Positions 27,701 through 36,725 of a DNA stretch of 64,000 nt are shown piece by piece (within the stretch, counting starts at the first letter, position 1; each line of letters starts with the position of its first letter). The translations under genes were made by a program, and so were the position numbers. The stretch covers positions 1-64,000 of the forward strand of contig NZ_NJCX01000014.1 of the NCBI RefSeq assembly GCF_002632875.1, written 5' to 3'. Under the pieces are notes generated by a model. It was not told the origin of the DNA, did no database searches, and worked only from the letters and a program-made list of their open reading frames with translations. Origin of the DNA: Xenorhabdus kozodoii. Its GTDB lineage: Bacteria; Pseudomonadota; Gammaproteobacteria; Enterobacterales; Enterobacteriaceae.

Positions 27701-29108
27701 AGTCATAGCGCACCATTACGGCATTCAGGTTGTTGTCCGTGCGGCGCACTTCGGCCAGCAGGCCATCTTCGCGGTACACCAATACCAGCGCCAGGCCGTC
27801 GCTGTGGGTGACCCGGTCTAGCTGGCCTTGCGCGTTGTAATGAAACCCAACGGTATTATCGTTGCGGTCACGCAGGGCGGCCAGTTGCCAACGCTGTGCG
27901 CCGGCAGTCACCGCGATGCCCGGTTGGGTAAAGTATTTTCTGACCGGCTGATTGCGCTCGGCCAGCACGAAACCCTGTTTTTGCCGGCTCAGGGTAAATT
28001 CCGGGTGCTCCGGGTTGATACTGTGGTCAACCCCCGGGGGCAAGGCAAAATGCAGGGAAGCGCCTTCCAGCGTCAGAATTTCCACCCGGTCACCGGTGAC
28101 GATAACCGCCTCGGAGAAATTGTCCAGCCAGTTTTCGCCCAGCAAACCCCGCTGCCCCGGTGACCAGCTGCGGGTCAAGGTCAGCGGTATCGTTTGCCCC
28201 AGTTCAAACTCGGTGCGCTGGTCAAACAGGCTGCCGGTGGTCACGTCTATCGGGTCGCCCGTGAAGAATTTTTTGGTGGCCTGGGTGAAACGTTTAATCC
28301 CTTTATTGGCTTTAAACGCCGCCCTGGCACATATCACCCGCCCCTTCAGGGCATGGACGGCTTTTTTGGCTCCCAGTTTTGCGCCAGCCAGCACCGCCTG
28401 CCGGCCGGTTTGGGTCAGCAGTTTACCCATGCCTTTGAGCAGCCCGCGGCTCGGCGGCACCAGAAACTCCACCGCCACCAGTAACGCCCGCTGCCAGCCG
28501 GAGAACTCTTCGGCAATCTCAAGGTAAGTCCCCTGGCCGGAGCCGATAAAGACGGTGCCCGCCCCCCCTTTGATGGCCGCACCACAGACCAGCTTGTCGC
28601 CAACCCGCGCCGCCGGTTGGCCGTTGATAAACACGGATTCACTGCCCTGCGCTATCAGGGGCGGTGCCGGGTGTTTGCTGCACGCCGCCATATCGACGGT
28701 AGCCCGTGCCGCGGCTTTTCCTTCAATGATGACGTTACCGGAACCGCTGCTCAACACCCCGTCCGGTGAGCCGAAGCTGTCAATAAAGTTTGTGACGGCC
28801 GAGCTGGCGGCGGCGATGGCATCGCTGGCCAAATAGGTTAACCCGCTGCCGGCGGCTGCCACCAAAAGGGTGGCACCCAATCCGCCGGTGCCGGCCACCA
28901 GCAACCCCACCGCCCCGAAAATCGCGGCGCCAATCAGGGCGCCAGCCACGGCCCCCATCAAGGCACCCAGGAAGCTCTTATGCTGGATGGGGTCGCCCTG
29001 ACGGGCGGCTGCCGGCCCACGGGCACCGCCCGCCGGCGGCCGGGGAGGCCGGGCATGGGTGGCCCCGACCCGCGCAATCCGTGTTACGATTTCGTCACCG
29101 AATCCCAT
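24744..29108 (-). CDS. rhs: Rhs effector with PAAR domain and AHH-type nuclease tip (T6SS)
   Basis: This 1454-residue protein is a full-length specialised T6SS effector. The N-terminus holds hydrophobic segments (about residues 45-95) that EagR chaperones shield. A PAAR-type spike follows (about 100-200; VIIEGKAAARATVD, SVFINGQPAARVGDKLV). The DUF6531/RHS part starts near FFTGDPIDVTTGSLFDQRTE, with dozens of YD repeats to about residue 1290. The core ends with the conserved LTPDPIGLRGGVNHYAYVHN then WIDPLGL, where self-cleavage occurs in this family. The 128-residue tip (1327-1454) has ANHHLIPEE, NGIFLPGT and HWSNHNKY, fitting the AHH nucleases of the HNH/endonuclease VII superfamily. The core is GC-rich, the tip AT-rich. 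Confidence 0.92.
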   Translation of the reverse strand: MGFGDEIVTRIARVGATHARPPRPPAGGARGPAAARQGDPIQHKSFLGALMGAVAGALIGAAIFGAVGLLVAGTGGLGATLLVAAAGSGLTYLASDAIAAASSAVTNFIDSFGSPDGVLSSGSGNVIIEGKAAARATVDMAACSKHPAPPLIAQGSESVFINGQPAARVGDKLVCGAAIKGGAGTVFIGSGQGTYLEIAEEFSGWQRALLVAVEFLVPPSRGLLKGMGKLLTQTGRQAVLAGAKLGAKKAVHALKGRVICARAAFKANKGIKRFTQATKKFFTGDPIDVTTGSLFDQRTEFELGQTIPLTLTRSWSPGQRGLLGENWLDNFSEAVIVTGDRVEILTLEGASLHFALPPGVDHSINPEHPEFTLSRQKQGFVLAERNQPVRKYFTQPGIAVTAGAQRWQLAALRDRNDNTVGFHYNAQGQLDRVTHSDGLALVLVYREDGLLAEVRRTDNNLNAVMVRYDYHDNGALAEADSTQHFHLFYEYNAQGLISRWSDGDQTAVDYIYDAQGRCIHSVGSGGFYPVQLTYAPGITRSTTPQGHTTTWHYNDRQQVTQVETPCGHITRYEYDDGGNLRRQILPEGQSLTQDYLADTGLVSAFTDAAGATWQYHYDEEDRLVSLADPLGRVGWQQYDDRGHAECFIAPDGRKTTLTRNEFGLVIAAEDDEGHKRTWEYDSQQRLTRLFDEEKRSLRLGYDSQDRLQRLASGGGALWRWEYDRHHRVSLSDRPNNSLERFRHDRHGNLTEWTDARGVQWHIEYGPFDLPVARVDGEGHRWQYRYDPDHLQLLAVINPQGESYRYTLDADGRVITETDYAGTQWHYAYDGNGHCIEKRDALNQLTRYEYDAAGRLTAMHTPEGTTTYQYDILGRLLAVTAPDSAPLTFEYDDNDRLVKETQAHGELRRDYPDSATVGRTLVTPAGSGWQASTQTNKVGELKRLSLDGGATLSLARDDDGQEWHRQSDKGFILRQTHTLMGQLTAQRAGRNTEFFAAHEVADIPQPTLAGLDREYRYDAALNLVAANDERQGLRYVVNGNGQVTSVSDGERLREHYQYDASGYPARRFDGLNEIDGERLYQKGHRLRQLGQHLFEYDAGGRMTAMQLWQEGHRAQLTKFRWNSQNQLIGVQTPGGQQWDYRYDAFGRRTEKVCEQSGERTTYLWDGDMPAEIREYRHNRLHCVRHLVFDGWQLLAQQVQFFTPDPENRGELLAGKIQTQYAVCAPTGEPLALFDEAGHRVWRQPPHSLYGLRLGVLGENAELNPGLKFAGQFLDEESGLVYNRHRYFSPVASCYLTPDPIGLRGGVNHYAYVHNPMSWIDPLGLSSCVLGRNMGARARDGMANHHLIPEELIKNKEYGVVFDRLKKIGWNGDGASNGIFLPGTKDLADKIGIPGHWSNHNKYTAQVEEKLIKLAENANKLSDIQLALGVKKIQDWARNGLENGLFKVDPNTGRLI

Positions 29109-29120
29109 ATTGGTTTCTCC

Positions 29121-29540
29121 TTATGCGGCCTGAAAACTGCTCACCACCGCCAGCAGGCTCTCGCGCTGCCCGTCATCAAAGGGCTGCGGGGAGGTCAGGT
29201 TAAAGGCCAGCAACTGGCGGCCGCGGATTTGCAGCACCACCGTCTGGTGCATCTCCCCTTCCGGGCTTTGCCAGTGATAATCCAGCCGCCACGCCGGCTC
29301 GCCACTCAGGGTCATGGGCTGCCGTTGGTGCTCCTGATACCCCGGCAGGTGGGTGGCAAACTGGGTCAGGGTTTGTTCATAATAGGCCGCCGTCTCCGTG
29401 CCCAGCGGTACCGGCGTGCGGTTAATCACCAGGTTAACCCCGCTGTCATCCGGCAGCACAAACACCTGCATCGATTCATCGCGCCAGTCCGTCGGAATGG
29501 TCAGGCTGCCTTCATTCATCGGGTAAGTTTGGGTACTCAT
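29121..29540 (-). CDS. eagR: EagR-type chaperone (DUF1795/DcrB) for Rhs
   Basis: This 139-residue DcrB-fold protein begins MSTQTYPMNEGSLTIPTDWR and carries the family-typical VNLVINRTPV and FNLTSPQPFD segments. EagR proteins bind the transmembrane helices of PAAR-Rhs effectors and load them on VgrG. It sits directly upstream of rhs and downstream of vgrG, the standard order. Confidence 0.88.
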   Translation of the reverse strand: MSTQTYPMNEGSLTIPTDWRDESMQVFVLPDDSGVNLVINRTPVPLGTETAAYYEQTLTQFATHLPGYQEHQRQPMTLSGEPAWRLDYHWQSPEGEMHQTVVLQIRGRQLLAFNLTSPQPFDDGQRESLLAVVSSFQAA

Positions 29541-29581
29541 CGGTATTTCCTTGTGTTATTCAGCTAAAAGGGGTCAGGGGG

Positions 29582-31633
29582 TCAGTTCAGGGTGATCACT
29601 TTCTGGCCGTTGATGATCACCGTCTCGCCCGTAATATGGATGTTGCCGTCTTTGTCGATCGAGATGCTGCCTTTGGTATTGCCGATACAGATGCCGTCTT
29701 CGGTGGACTGGAGGGTGATGGCGCCTTTGGCACTGAGCACACTGGTTTTTTCCACCGTCACCTGCCGGGTGCCAATGCTGCTGACTTCCAGGCCAATGAC
29801 TTCCTTATGGCGATCTTTGCGCACCGAGATCACCTGGTTATTGCCGACACTTTCGGTGTGGTCATGCACCACCCGGGTCGAGCGATCATTGAGGACTTCG
29901 GTGCTCATGTCCTTCTGCGCATGCAGCGCCAGCCGCTCGCTGCCTTTGGCGTCCTCAAACAGCAGTTCGTTGTAGCCCTCGCCCTTGTGGGTCTTGGAAC
30001 GGAAGGCCATCTGGGTTTTGCTGCCCGGCAGCGCGCCCGGCGGGATATTGCTGGCGTGGTAGGTGCGCCCGGTCACGATGGGCTGATCCGGGTCGCCGTG
30101 CAGAAAATCCACTACCACTTCCTGCCCAATCCGCGGGATGGCCAGCATGCCCCAGCCCTGCCCCGCCCACGGCTGGGTGACGCGTATCCAGCAGGAGCTT
30201 TGGTCATCGCTCTTGCCGTAGCGATCCCACGGGAACTGGAGGCGCACCCGCCCGTACTGGTCGCAGAAGATTTCTTCCCCGGCCGGCCCCACCACTTTGG
30301 CGATTTGCGGACCGTCAATCACCGGCTTGGGCAGCGGCGCCGGGCGCCAGTGCTGGTGATGGCGGATGAAACTGAACTGGCTGTGCAGCGTGGTGCCGCT
30401 GTCGCTGCCGGCGGTTTCCCGCGCCTGCGGCTGACGGCCGGTGTGACTCGCCCCCACCACCTGCCACGGCTGGTTCAGGTCTTCCCGCGGGTGGTTGTAC
30501 AAGGTGAACAACCGCCCCGGCTGGATGGCCATCGCCTGGCCGTGCCCGTGCCCGGTCACGGCATCGTTACGCAGCCCTTCCAGCCGGTAACGGGTAAAAT
30601 CTTTCCCGTGCGCCTCATCCTTAAACCGGCCGGGGTAGTCGTAATGTTCGTAATACCCCTGCTGGAGGGTGTCGTCCTTCATCTGCTGGCGAAATTCCGC
30701 CGCCCAGGCCGGGTTTTTGAAGGTGTAGTCCTTGAGCTGCACGGTGGCCGGCCGCACCTGCGCCCGGTGGGTCAGGCTGCTCACCGCCGGCTCGCCCAGC
30801 GAACTGGTTTCCGGCTGGTAAGGCAGGACGATACCCGGCGGCACCGAGCCGGCATCATCGGCAAACACCAGCGTATTGCGCCCGTTGCCGCATTCAAAGA
30901 AGTAGAAGATGCCCTCTTCCGCCGTCAGCCGTTGCAGGAAGGCAAAATCACTTTCCTGGTATTGCACACAGAATTCCCGTTCCGGGTGGGCGTGGCGCAG
31001 GCTAAAGATGACGTCACGGATACCGTGCTCTTTCAATAGCGTGGTGATAATGGCGGCAATGTTCTGTTGCTGGAAGATACGCGAGTTCTGGCGCAGCGTC
31101 GTGCGCCACATATCCGGCCGGATGCTCATCTGGTAGGTGGTCTGGTGCAAGCCGGTATTGCCCTGCTCAAAGCTGGCGACCATCCCGGTGATACTGCGGC
31201 TTTCTACGCCGTCCTGCAAAATGGTCAGGGTGGCGCTGCGGTCAAGCACCGCCGGAAAGTCGATGGCCGGGTCGGCACTCGCCAGCCCCACTTCCAACTG
31301 GAAGGGCTGGGAAAAGTGCTCGTGCAGGGTAAAGTCGGTGACGACAAAGGTCTCCGGCGCCAGCCCGCCCGCCGTCAGGGTAAATTGCAGCCCGCTCGGC
31401 GCGCGCCCTCCCAGCATCTGGCCGGCGACCTGTTGCAGGGCCTTGATGGCACCCGACTGGCCACTGGCGGCACGCGCGGCCAGCCCCTGGCCGCCCGGCG
31501 TCACTGTGCCGGCAATGCCCTGGACGGGCAGCCGCGGGGAGCCGGTGCCCCCCAGACTGCCCGCTACCTGTTGCCCTTGCCGGACTAACGCCTGCCCTTT
31601 TTGCAGCTTTGCCAAATTTTTTTTCAATGACAT
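29582..31633 (-). CDS. vgrG: VgrG (TssI) spike protein
   Basis: This 683-residue protein has the gp27-like hub (from about residue 85; FTLHEHFSQPFQLEVGLASA, YQESDFAFLQRLTAEEGIFY), the gp5 OB-fold (YGRVRLQFPWDRYGKSDD, WGMLAIPRIGQEVVVDFLHG) and a C-terminal beta-helix blade (ICIGNTKGSISIDKDGN). It ends at a plain repeat without an added effector domain. An unusual N-terminal stretch of about 85 residues, beginning MSLKKNLAKLQKGQALVRQG and rich in Gly, Ala and Gln, precedes the hub. It carries the Rhs-PAAR tip on the Hcp tube. Confidence 0.94.
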   Translation of the reverse strand: MSLKKNLAKLQKGQALVRQGQQVAGSLGGTGSPRLPVQGIAGTVTPGGQGLAARAASGQSGAIKALQQVAGQMLGGRAPSGLQFTLTAGGLAPETFVVTDFTLHEHFSQPFQLEVGLASADPAIDFPAVLDRSATLTILQDGVESRSITGMVASFEQGNTGLHQTTYQMSIRPDMWRTTLRQNSRIFQQQNIAAIITTLLKEHGIRDVIFSLRHAHPEREFCVQYQESDFAFLQRLTAEEGIFYFFECGNGRNTLVFADDAGSVPPGIVLPYQPETSSLGEPAVSSLTHRAQVRPATVQLKDYTFKNPAWAAEFRQQMKDDTLQQGYYEHYDYPGRFKDEAHGKDFTRYRLEGLRNDAVTGHGHGQAMAIQPGRLFTLYNHPREDLNQPWQVVGASHTGRQPQARETAGSDSGTTLHSQFSFIRHHQHWRPAPLPKPVIDGPQIAKVVGPAGEEIFCDQYGRVRLQFPWDRYGKSDDQSSCWIRVTQPWAGQGWGMLAIPRIGQEVVVDFLHGDPDQPIVTGRTYHASNIPPGALPGSKTQMAFRSKTHKGEGYNELLFEDAKGSERLALHAQKDMSTEVLNDRSTRVVHDHTESVGNNQVISVRKDRHKEVIGLEVSSIGTRQVTVEKTSVLSAKGAITLQSTEDGICIGNTKGSISIDKDGNIHITGETVIINGQKVITLN

Positions 31634-31648
31634 CGGATATCTCCCGGA

Positions 31649-33034
31649 TTAATGCCCGCTGTCCGGGGTGACGGCGGGTTCATGGTGGATGGCCGGCGGT
31701 GCGGTCGGTTTTTCAGCCGCCTGACGCAGCCGGTCATAGCGACCCAGCAGGGCGTTAAAGCGGTCATCGAGGGTTTTCAGCAGCACCGGCGGAGGCACGT
31801 CGTCGCTGGCCGTATAGGTGCTCAACTGGCGCAACAGCTCTTCCAGCGGCACGTCGCTGCCGTGGCTGCGCTGGATGTCGTAGATGGCGGTTTTCAGGTA
31901 GGACAGCGTGAAACTGCCGCGGGTGCGCTCTTGCAACAGGATTTTGTCCGCAAGCTGCTGCAACTGGTCGCGGGTGGTGTCCCAACTGCGGCTCAGCGGC
32001 ACGCTGTCAATCCGGGCGGCGACCTGTTGCTGCCACTGGCGGGTCGCCTGCTGCTGAACCGGCGACTGTGGCCAGCGTTGTGCCGCGGTCGCCGTCAGGG
32101 TACGGGCGGCTTCCCACGTCGCCAGCACGGGCGTCTCGGCTAACCGCTCTAACTGGGTCGGGTAACTGGCCAGCTCCGGCTGGGTCAGCCAGGCCAGCCG
32201 CGCGCCTGCCGGGTGGCCGGTGATGGCCTGGAGCTGTTGTTGCACCGGCTTGTAGAACAGCAACCAGCAACCCACCAGCACCAGTAATCCCAACAGGGCA
32301 CCCAGGCCAAAGCCCTGCCACGCTGTCAGCCCCTGCCGGGGCGGTTCTGGAAACTGCACCCGCACGCGCGGTTGGGCGTCGGCCACTGGCGGCGGGTCAT
32401 GACGCACCGGCGGCGGGGACGGGGGGGTGTCCTGTTCAGCTTCCGACTGGGACAGGTAGACCAGCGGCGGCATCTGCACCGGCGGGGATACCGGTCGGGC
32501 GGTCGGGCGGGGTTTTTCCAGTTTTTTCGCCGCGTTCTGGAAGAACCACAACAGGTTTTCCACCCGTGGCAGGCGTTTCAGGTCGGATTGCTGTAACCGG
32601 TCAATCATGAGCTGGAGCGCCCGTTCAGCGCGGTAAATCATCCGCAGGTCGCTGGCGGCAAAATCCATCTGGCGCAGCACGCTGCTGGTGCGGGCATGGA
32701 ACCATTCCAGCAGGTCGGTGCGCACCGACGGCTGGGGCGGCCACAGGCGGTCCCATTCGCTGACCATCCCCCCCGCCAGCAGTTCACACCCCTCGGTGAA
32801 GCCCGCCAGCCCGTTCAGTTGCAGCCGCGCCAGGGTGTAGTAAATCGCGGTCTGTAAATCGACGCCGTTGGTTTTGAACAGGGTCAGGGACAGGGATTCA
32901 ATCAGCGGCCAGTTCACTTCCGGCTGAGCCGGGTGGCTGGTTTTGTTGATTTCATCGCGGATAACGGCAAATTCCGGCAAATTCAGCGGACTGCCGCCGG
33001 CCCGGATGATGAGGTTGTCAGGGTTTCCGCTCAT
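31649..33034 (-). CDS. vasL: VasL-type T6SS protein (ImpA N-terminal and VasL domains)
   Basis: This 461-residue protein has an ImpA-type N-terminal domain (about residues 1-165; LFKTNGVDLQTAIYYTLARL), a long proline-rich linker (about 175-235), one membrane segment (GFGLGALLGLLVLVGCWLLF, about 245-265) and a C-terminal VasL helical domain. It is related to TssA but membrane anchored; in V. cholerae the counterpart is an accessory sheath-related protein. It is GC-rich like vgrG and rhs, and unlike tssM. Confidence 0.82.
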   Translation of the reverse strand: MSGNPDNLIIRAGGSPLNLPEFAVIRDEINKTSHPAQPEVNWPLIESLSLTLFKTNGVDLQTAIYYTLARLQLNGLAGFTEGCELLAGGMVSEWDRLWPPQPSVRTDLLEWFHARTSSVLRQMDFAASDLRMIYRAERALQLMIDRLQQSDLKRLPRVENLLWFFQNAAKKLEKPRPTARPVSPPVQMPPLVYLSQSEAEQDTPPSPPPVRHDPPPVADAQPRVRVQFPEPPRQGLTAWQGFGLGALLGLLVLVGCWLLFYKPVQQQLQAITGHPAGARLAWLTQPELASYPTQLERLAETPVLATWEAARTLTATAAQRWPQSPVQQQATRQWQQQVAARIDSVPLSRSWDTTRDQLQQLADKILLQERTRGSFTLSYLKTAIYDIQRSHGSDVPLEELLRQLSTYTASDDVPPPVLLKTLDDRFNALLGRYDRLRQAAEKPTAPPAIHHEPAVTPDSGH

Positions 33035-33116
33035 AGTCTCGCTTTTCTCCTTAAAAAAACCCCTGCCCGAAGGCAGGGGACGGTATGGCTTTCACGTTTT
33101 ACCGGCTGCCTTGGGG

Positions 33117-36100
33117 TCAATAAAGGGTGTCCGGCAACTTGAATTGGCTGAATAATCCGCCAGCAAACGGGTTGTCCGATTCATCCACATAGATGCGATA
33201 GGTCATCTCACCCTCATCCACGCCAAAGCGCACGTCAAAGAAGCCCGGCTGGACGTTGGTCAGCTTGCCGCTGTTAATCAAGCGCAACTGCGCCCACGGG
33301 CCGATAAAGCTGATAGCGCGTGGCGACTGGTTGCTTTTCGCCGGCATCAGGGTCAGTTTGCTTTCCGTACCGGCTCGCATCGAGTTAGGCCAGACCAGCC
33401 GCGACACGTTGCTGCGCCCGTGGGAATAATCCACGAGCTGGCCGTCCAGGTTCAGCAAGGCGCGGCGTTGGTTGCCGGTCAGGCTCACCGGCTCGATGGC
33501 AAACTGGGTGCCGAGGCCGTTTTGGGGGGTAAAGAAGGTGGTGCGAATGCGGTTCGCCAGCGCCAACTGTTTCATCACGTCCGGCCGGATAAGCATCTTG
33601 CCGTCAGTGCCGGTCGTCAGGTTATTTTCCACAAACGGTTTCAGGCTTTGCTGGTAGAAGGCATCCAGTGTCCCGCCCGGCCGGAAGAAGCGGTCAAACT
33701 CGCTCAACGGCACTTCTTCCTTGGCGTTCGGGTTGAACGGATAGCGGCCGGCCAGATAGGTCTGGTACTGTTTGACCACCGTGTCGTTCCATTCCACTTC
33801 CAGCGAACGCACCGCTTCCATCATCACTACGCGCCACGCCTGCTCAGCCAGTTCGCCAATCCAGCGGTTTAACGGCTCCGGCAGGTTTTTCGCCATTTGC
33901 TGCACTTCAAAAATGGCGTCGCTGTTGTTTTTATCCAACCGCATTTGCACCGCTTGCAGGGCGGCCTTACCGGGCACCGGCGAGTTCTGGATCGCCAGCA
34001 GGTAACGGTGCAAGGCCATCAGTTTCTGGTAGACGCTTTGCAACGTACTGCCCTTGTCGCCATGCTCAACCAGTACCCCCGTTTCCGGGGCGAAGTCACG
34101 GCTGATGCGGTTTAACAGGCGGTAGTCTTCTTTCAGTGTCAGTGCCTGTTTTTCCTTGTCGCCCAGGGCGCTGTTGATCACCGGCGGCGTGGTGTTATCG
34201 CTCAGGATTTGCAGCGCCCGCTTGATAGGCTGTTCGCCACTGATCACCTGTTCGATGGCACTGATGGCTTGCGGCAAGTCATCAAAGTCACGCACTTCGA
34301 GGTTGTTCATCGCCGCCCGCCAAGTGGCCGTGTACTCAGCCACGTACAGTTCCGTGATTTCGCGCTGGATCCGCGACTGATCTGTGTCACTGTATTTGTC
34401 GTTAATCTGCGACGGTGCCGGTTCGTTGCGCTGCTCCGGGGTCGTGTTCTTGATGTTCAGCACCCAGCTATCCATTGCGGTCAGTTCCACCAGCTCATTG
34501 CCCTGCTGGACGAAATAATCCATCAAGCCGTGGCGGGTCAGGAACTGCGGGATCACCAGCCGTTTTTCGTTGCTGGCCACAAACACGCTGTCAAAGCTGG
34601 GGCCGACCTGGTCACGCAGGTTGACGGGCGCCGACAGCGCATCCTGCGCCTTGATACGCAGGTTCTGGTACACCCGCTGGTTGACGGAAAGCGCTTTCAG
34701 CTCCTGCTGAGCCTGATGGATCGGCTTGGCAAACGGGGCAAAGCGATCCACCGCATCCTGCTCGCCTTTATCACGCTTGTCCTTCCAGTCAGTCCGCTCC
34801 AGCGCGTAGTTCAGGTGGGTCAGTAACGCCTCCTGCACATCACGCTGGCCGTGGAACGCTTTGCTCCAGCGCTCACGCATGTACTGGGTCACCAGACCAC
34901 GGTTACGCTTGCTGGCATCTTCCATCATGCGCATCACCCGCAGGATTTCGAGTTTTTCTTCACTGCCGGCCGGTGCCTGGGTTAAGTCATCCAGCAGCCC
35001 CTGCATCATGGCCGGCAGGAAACGTTGCTCCAGCAATTTCAGGTAGGTGCCTTCAACATACGGCCCGACGCCACCGCCCTGATATAACGCCATGTCCGTC
35101 AGGAAGGATTTGTTGTCGTGATAGTTGCCGTAAGCCAGCGTCGCATCCCGGATCGGGTTCAGCAGCGGCAACTGGAGATTGCCATAGCGGTCATCCCCTT
35201 TCGGCGGCGGAACGGACAGGAAGTTTTTCGCCTGCGCCAGCACTTCTTCACCGGCCTGATAGTTTTTCTGGTAGAAGTAATGCCAGCCCCCCCACATCGC
35301 CAGAATGACCAACGCACTGATTGTTGAGAAGGTATACAACTGGCGACGATTCCGGCTCAGCCAGATCCGGTTTTCCGCCGCCAAATTCGGTTCGGCCAAC
35401 AGGACATTTTCGAACAGGGCGTGGGTAAAGTACGGCAAGGTGTCGCCCACCGGCCAGGTCGGGAAGGCTTGCAATCCCAGATGATACTGCGCCGACGCGG
35501 ATTGGCTGAACAGGTCATCCATCTGCCCCACCTGATGTGCCGAGGTCAAATAGACGCCACGCAGGGTCGGGCGGTGGTGTTCATCGTTATACAGGATATC
35601 GTCCAGCATCTGGACGATATAGCTGTACAGCCCCTGGATCTGGCGAGTAAAACTGAACAGGGCGCTGCGCTGGTTGGCATCCACGTTGTTCAGCATCATG
35701 TCCGGCATCGCCGCATTCAGGTTGCTCATCCACTGTGTCCAGAATTCCTCCAGCTCACTGCGCCACGCTTTTTCATCGCGGTTGTTCAGGCTAAACGTCA
35801 CCCCCAAAATCTGGTCGCGCAATTTGCGATCCAGTGACTGGTACATCGCCTCAAAGCCGTGCAACAAGTCAATTTTGGTCATCACCAGATAGAGCGGCAA
35901 TTGGCTGTGGAAGGTCAGACGAATGTCTTGCAGGCGCTGGTGGATCTCCCGGACATAGCGTTCGCGCTGTTCACGGCTGTCCGTCATCAGGCGCAGGGTA
36001 TCCACGGTCAGGATAATCCCGTTGAGGGGCTGGCGCTGACGGTTTTCCGTCAGCCAGTTCAATAAGGCTTCCCACAGGCGGCTGTTGATTTGCGGTTTGT

Positions 36101-36725
36101 CGCTGTTTTGCGGGACGGGCTGGTCAATCAACTGGCCTTTCGGATCGATGATGACCGCTTTTTCCCCCAGCCAGCAACGCAGCCTCAGGGGAACTTCACC
36201 GTCCTGACGCAAATATTCCGGTGCCGCGATTTCGGAGAGCTTATAGCCTTCCTTGATAAGTGAGGTTTTACCACTGGTCTGGCTACCGATGACGATGTAC
36301 CACGGACGTTCATACAGGTAATTGTGTGAGTCCAGATGGCGTTGTAACTGGGATTTCCAGTGATCCAGATAGCGATCTTGATGTTCAATATCGACCCGTA
36401 CCGGATCAACGACTTTCAGTTCAACGTCAAGGTTCAGTTTTTCCAGCGTTCGCAAGCGACGCCACGCTTTCATGCCAATCCAGAACAGCACCACCATGAT
36501 AATGATGACGGTTGCCAGCCAGCGCGATGCGAGGCTTTCCAACGGATAGTCGTTGCGGAGTTTCCATTCAGGTCCCCACCACCAGACTGCAATTAACAAC
36601 AAGCAGGGGATGAGTGCCAGAACCAGTGCCATCAATGCCTTGAGACGTGGCAAGGACTTAAACTTTGCCAGTGTCGGCAAGGCGGATTTCAAGGGTGCCA
36701 AAGATGACAAAGAGGGCCATTTCAT
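33117..36725 (-). CDS. tssM: TssM (IcmF), T6SS membrane complex
   Basis: This 1202-residue inner-membrane protein spans the periplasm with TssJ and anchors the baseplate. Two N-terminal membrane segments lie at about 30-50 and 70-88, and a third at about 440-465. The cytoplasmic NTPase domain has a Walker A at residues 147-154 (GSQTSGKT). The IcmF-related domain and the C-terminal beta domain that contacts TssJ follow. The start overlaps the end of tssA by four bases (ATGA). Confidence 0.96.
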   Translation of the reverse strand: MKWPSLSSLAPLKSALPTLAKFKSLPRLKALMALVLALIPCLLLIAVWWWGPEWKLRNDYPLESLASRWLATVIIIMVVLFWIGMKAWRRLRTLEKLNLDVELKVVDPVRVDIEHQDRYLDHWKSQLQRHLDSHNYLYERPWYIVIGSQTSGKTSLIKEGYKLSEIAAPEYLRQDGEVPLRLRCWLGEKAVIIDPKGQLIDQPVPQNSDKPQINSRLWEALLNWLTENRQRQPLNGIILTVDTLRLMTDSREQRERYVREIHQRLQDIRLTFHSQLPLYLVMTKIDLLHGFEAMYQSLDRKLRDQILGVTFSLNNRDEKAWRSELEEFWTQWMSNLNAAMPDMMLNNVDANQRSALFSFTRQIQGLYSYIVQMLDDILYNDEHHRPTLRGVYLTSAHQVGQMDDLFSQSASAQYHLGLQAFPTWPVGDTLPYFTHALFENVLLAEPNLAAENRIWLSRNRRQLYTFSTISALVILAMWGGWHYFYQKNYQAGEEVLAQAKNFLSVPPPKGDDRYGNLQLPLLNPIRDATLAYGNYHDNKSFLTDMALYQGGGVGPYVEGTYLKLLEQRFLPAMMQGLLDDLTQAPAGSEEKLEILRVMRMMEDASKRNRGLVTQYMRERWSKAFHGQRDVQEALLTHLNYALERTDWKDKRDKGEQDAVDRFAPFAKPIHQAQQELKALSVNQRVYQNLRIKAQDALSAPVNLRDQVGPSFDSVFVASNEKRLVIPQFLTRHGLMDYFVQQGNELVELTAMDSWVLNIKNTTPEQRNEPAPSQINDKYSDTDQSRIQREITELYVAEYTATWRAAMNNLEVRDFDDLPQAISAIEQVISGEQPIKRALQILSDNTTPPVINSALGDKEKQALTLKEDYRLLNRISRDFAPETGVLVEHGDKGSTLQSVYQKLMALHRYLLAIQNSPVPGKAALQAVQMRLDKNNSDAIFEVQQMAKNLPEPLNRWIGELAEQAWRVVMMEAVRSLEVEWNDTVVKQYQTYLAGRYPFNPNAKEEVPLSEFDRFFRPGGTLDAFYQQSLKPFVENNLTTGTDGKMLIRPDVMKQLALANRIRTTFFTPQNGLGTQFAIEPVSLTGNQRRALLNLDGQLVDYSHGRSNVSRLVWPNSMRAGTESKLTLMPAKSNQSPRAISFIGPWAQLRLINSGKLTNVQPGFFDVRFGVDEGEMTYRIYVDESDNPFAGGLFSQFKLPDTLY

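Noticed and set aside
26736-27821. 361-codon plus-strand frame opposite rhs
   Set aside because: It is the antisense of the RHS repeats, open because of high GC and repeat codon structure. The same applies to long plus frames opposite vgrG (29636-31039).
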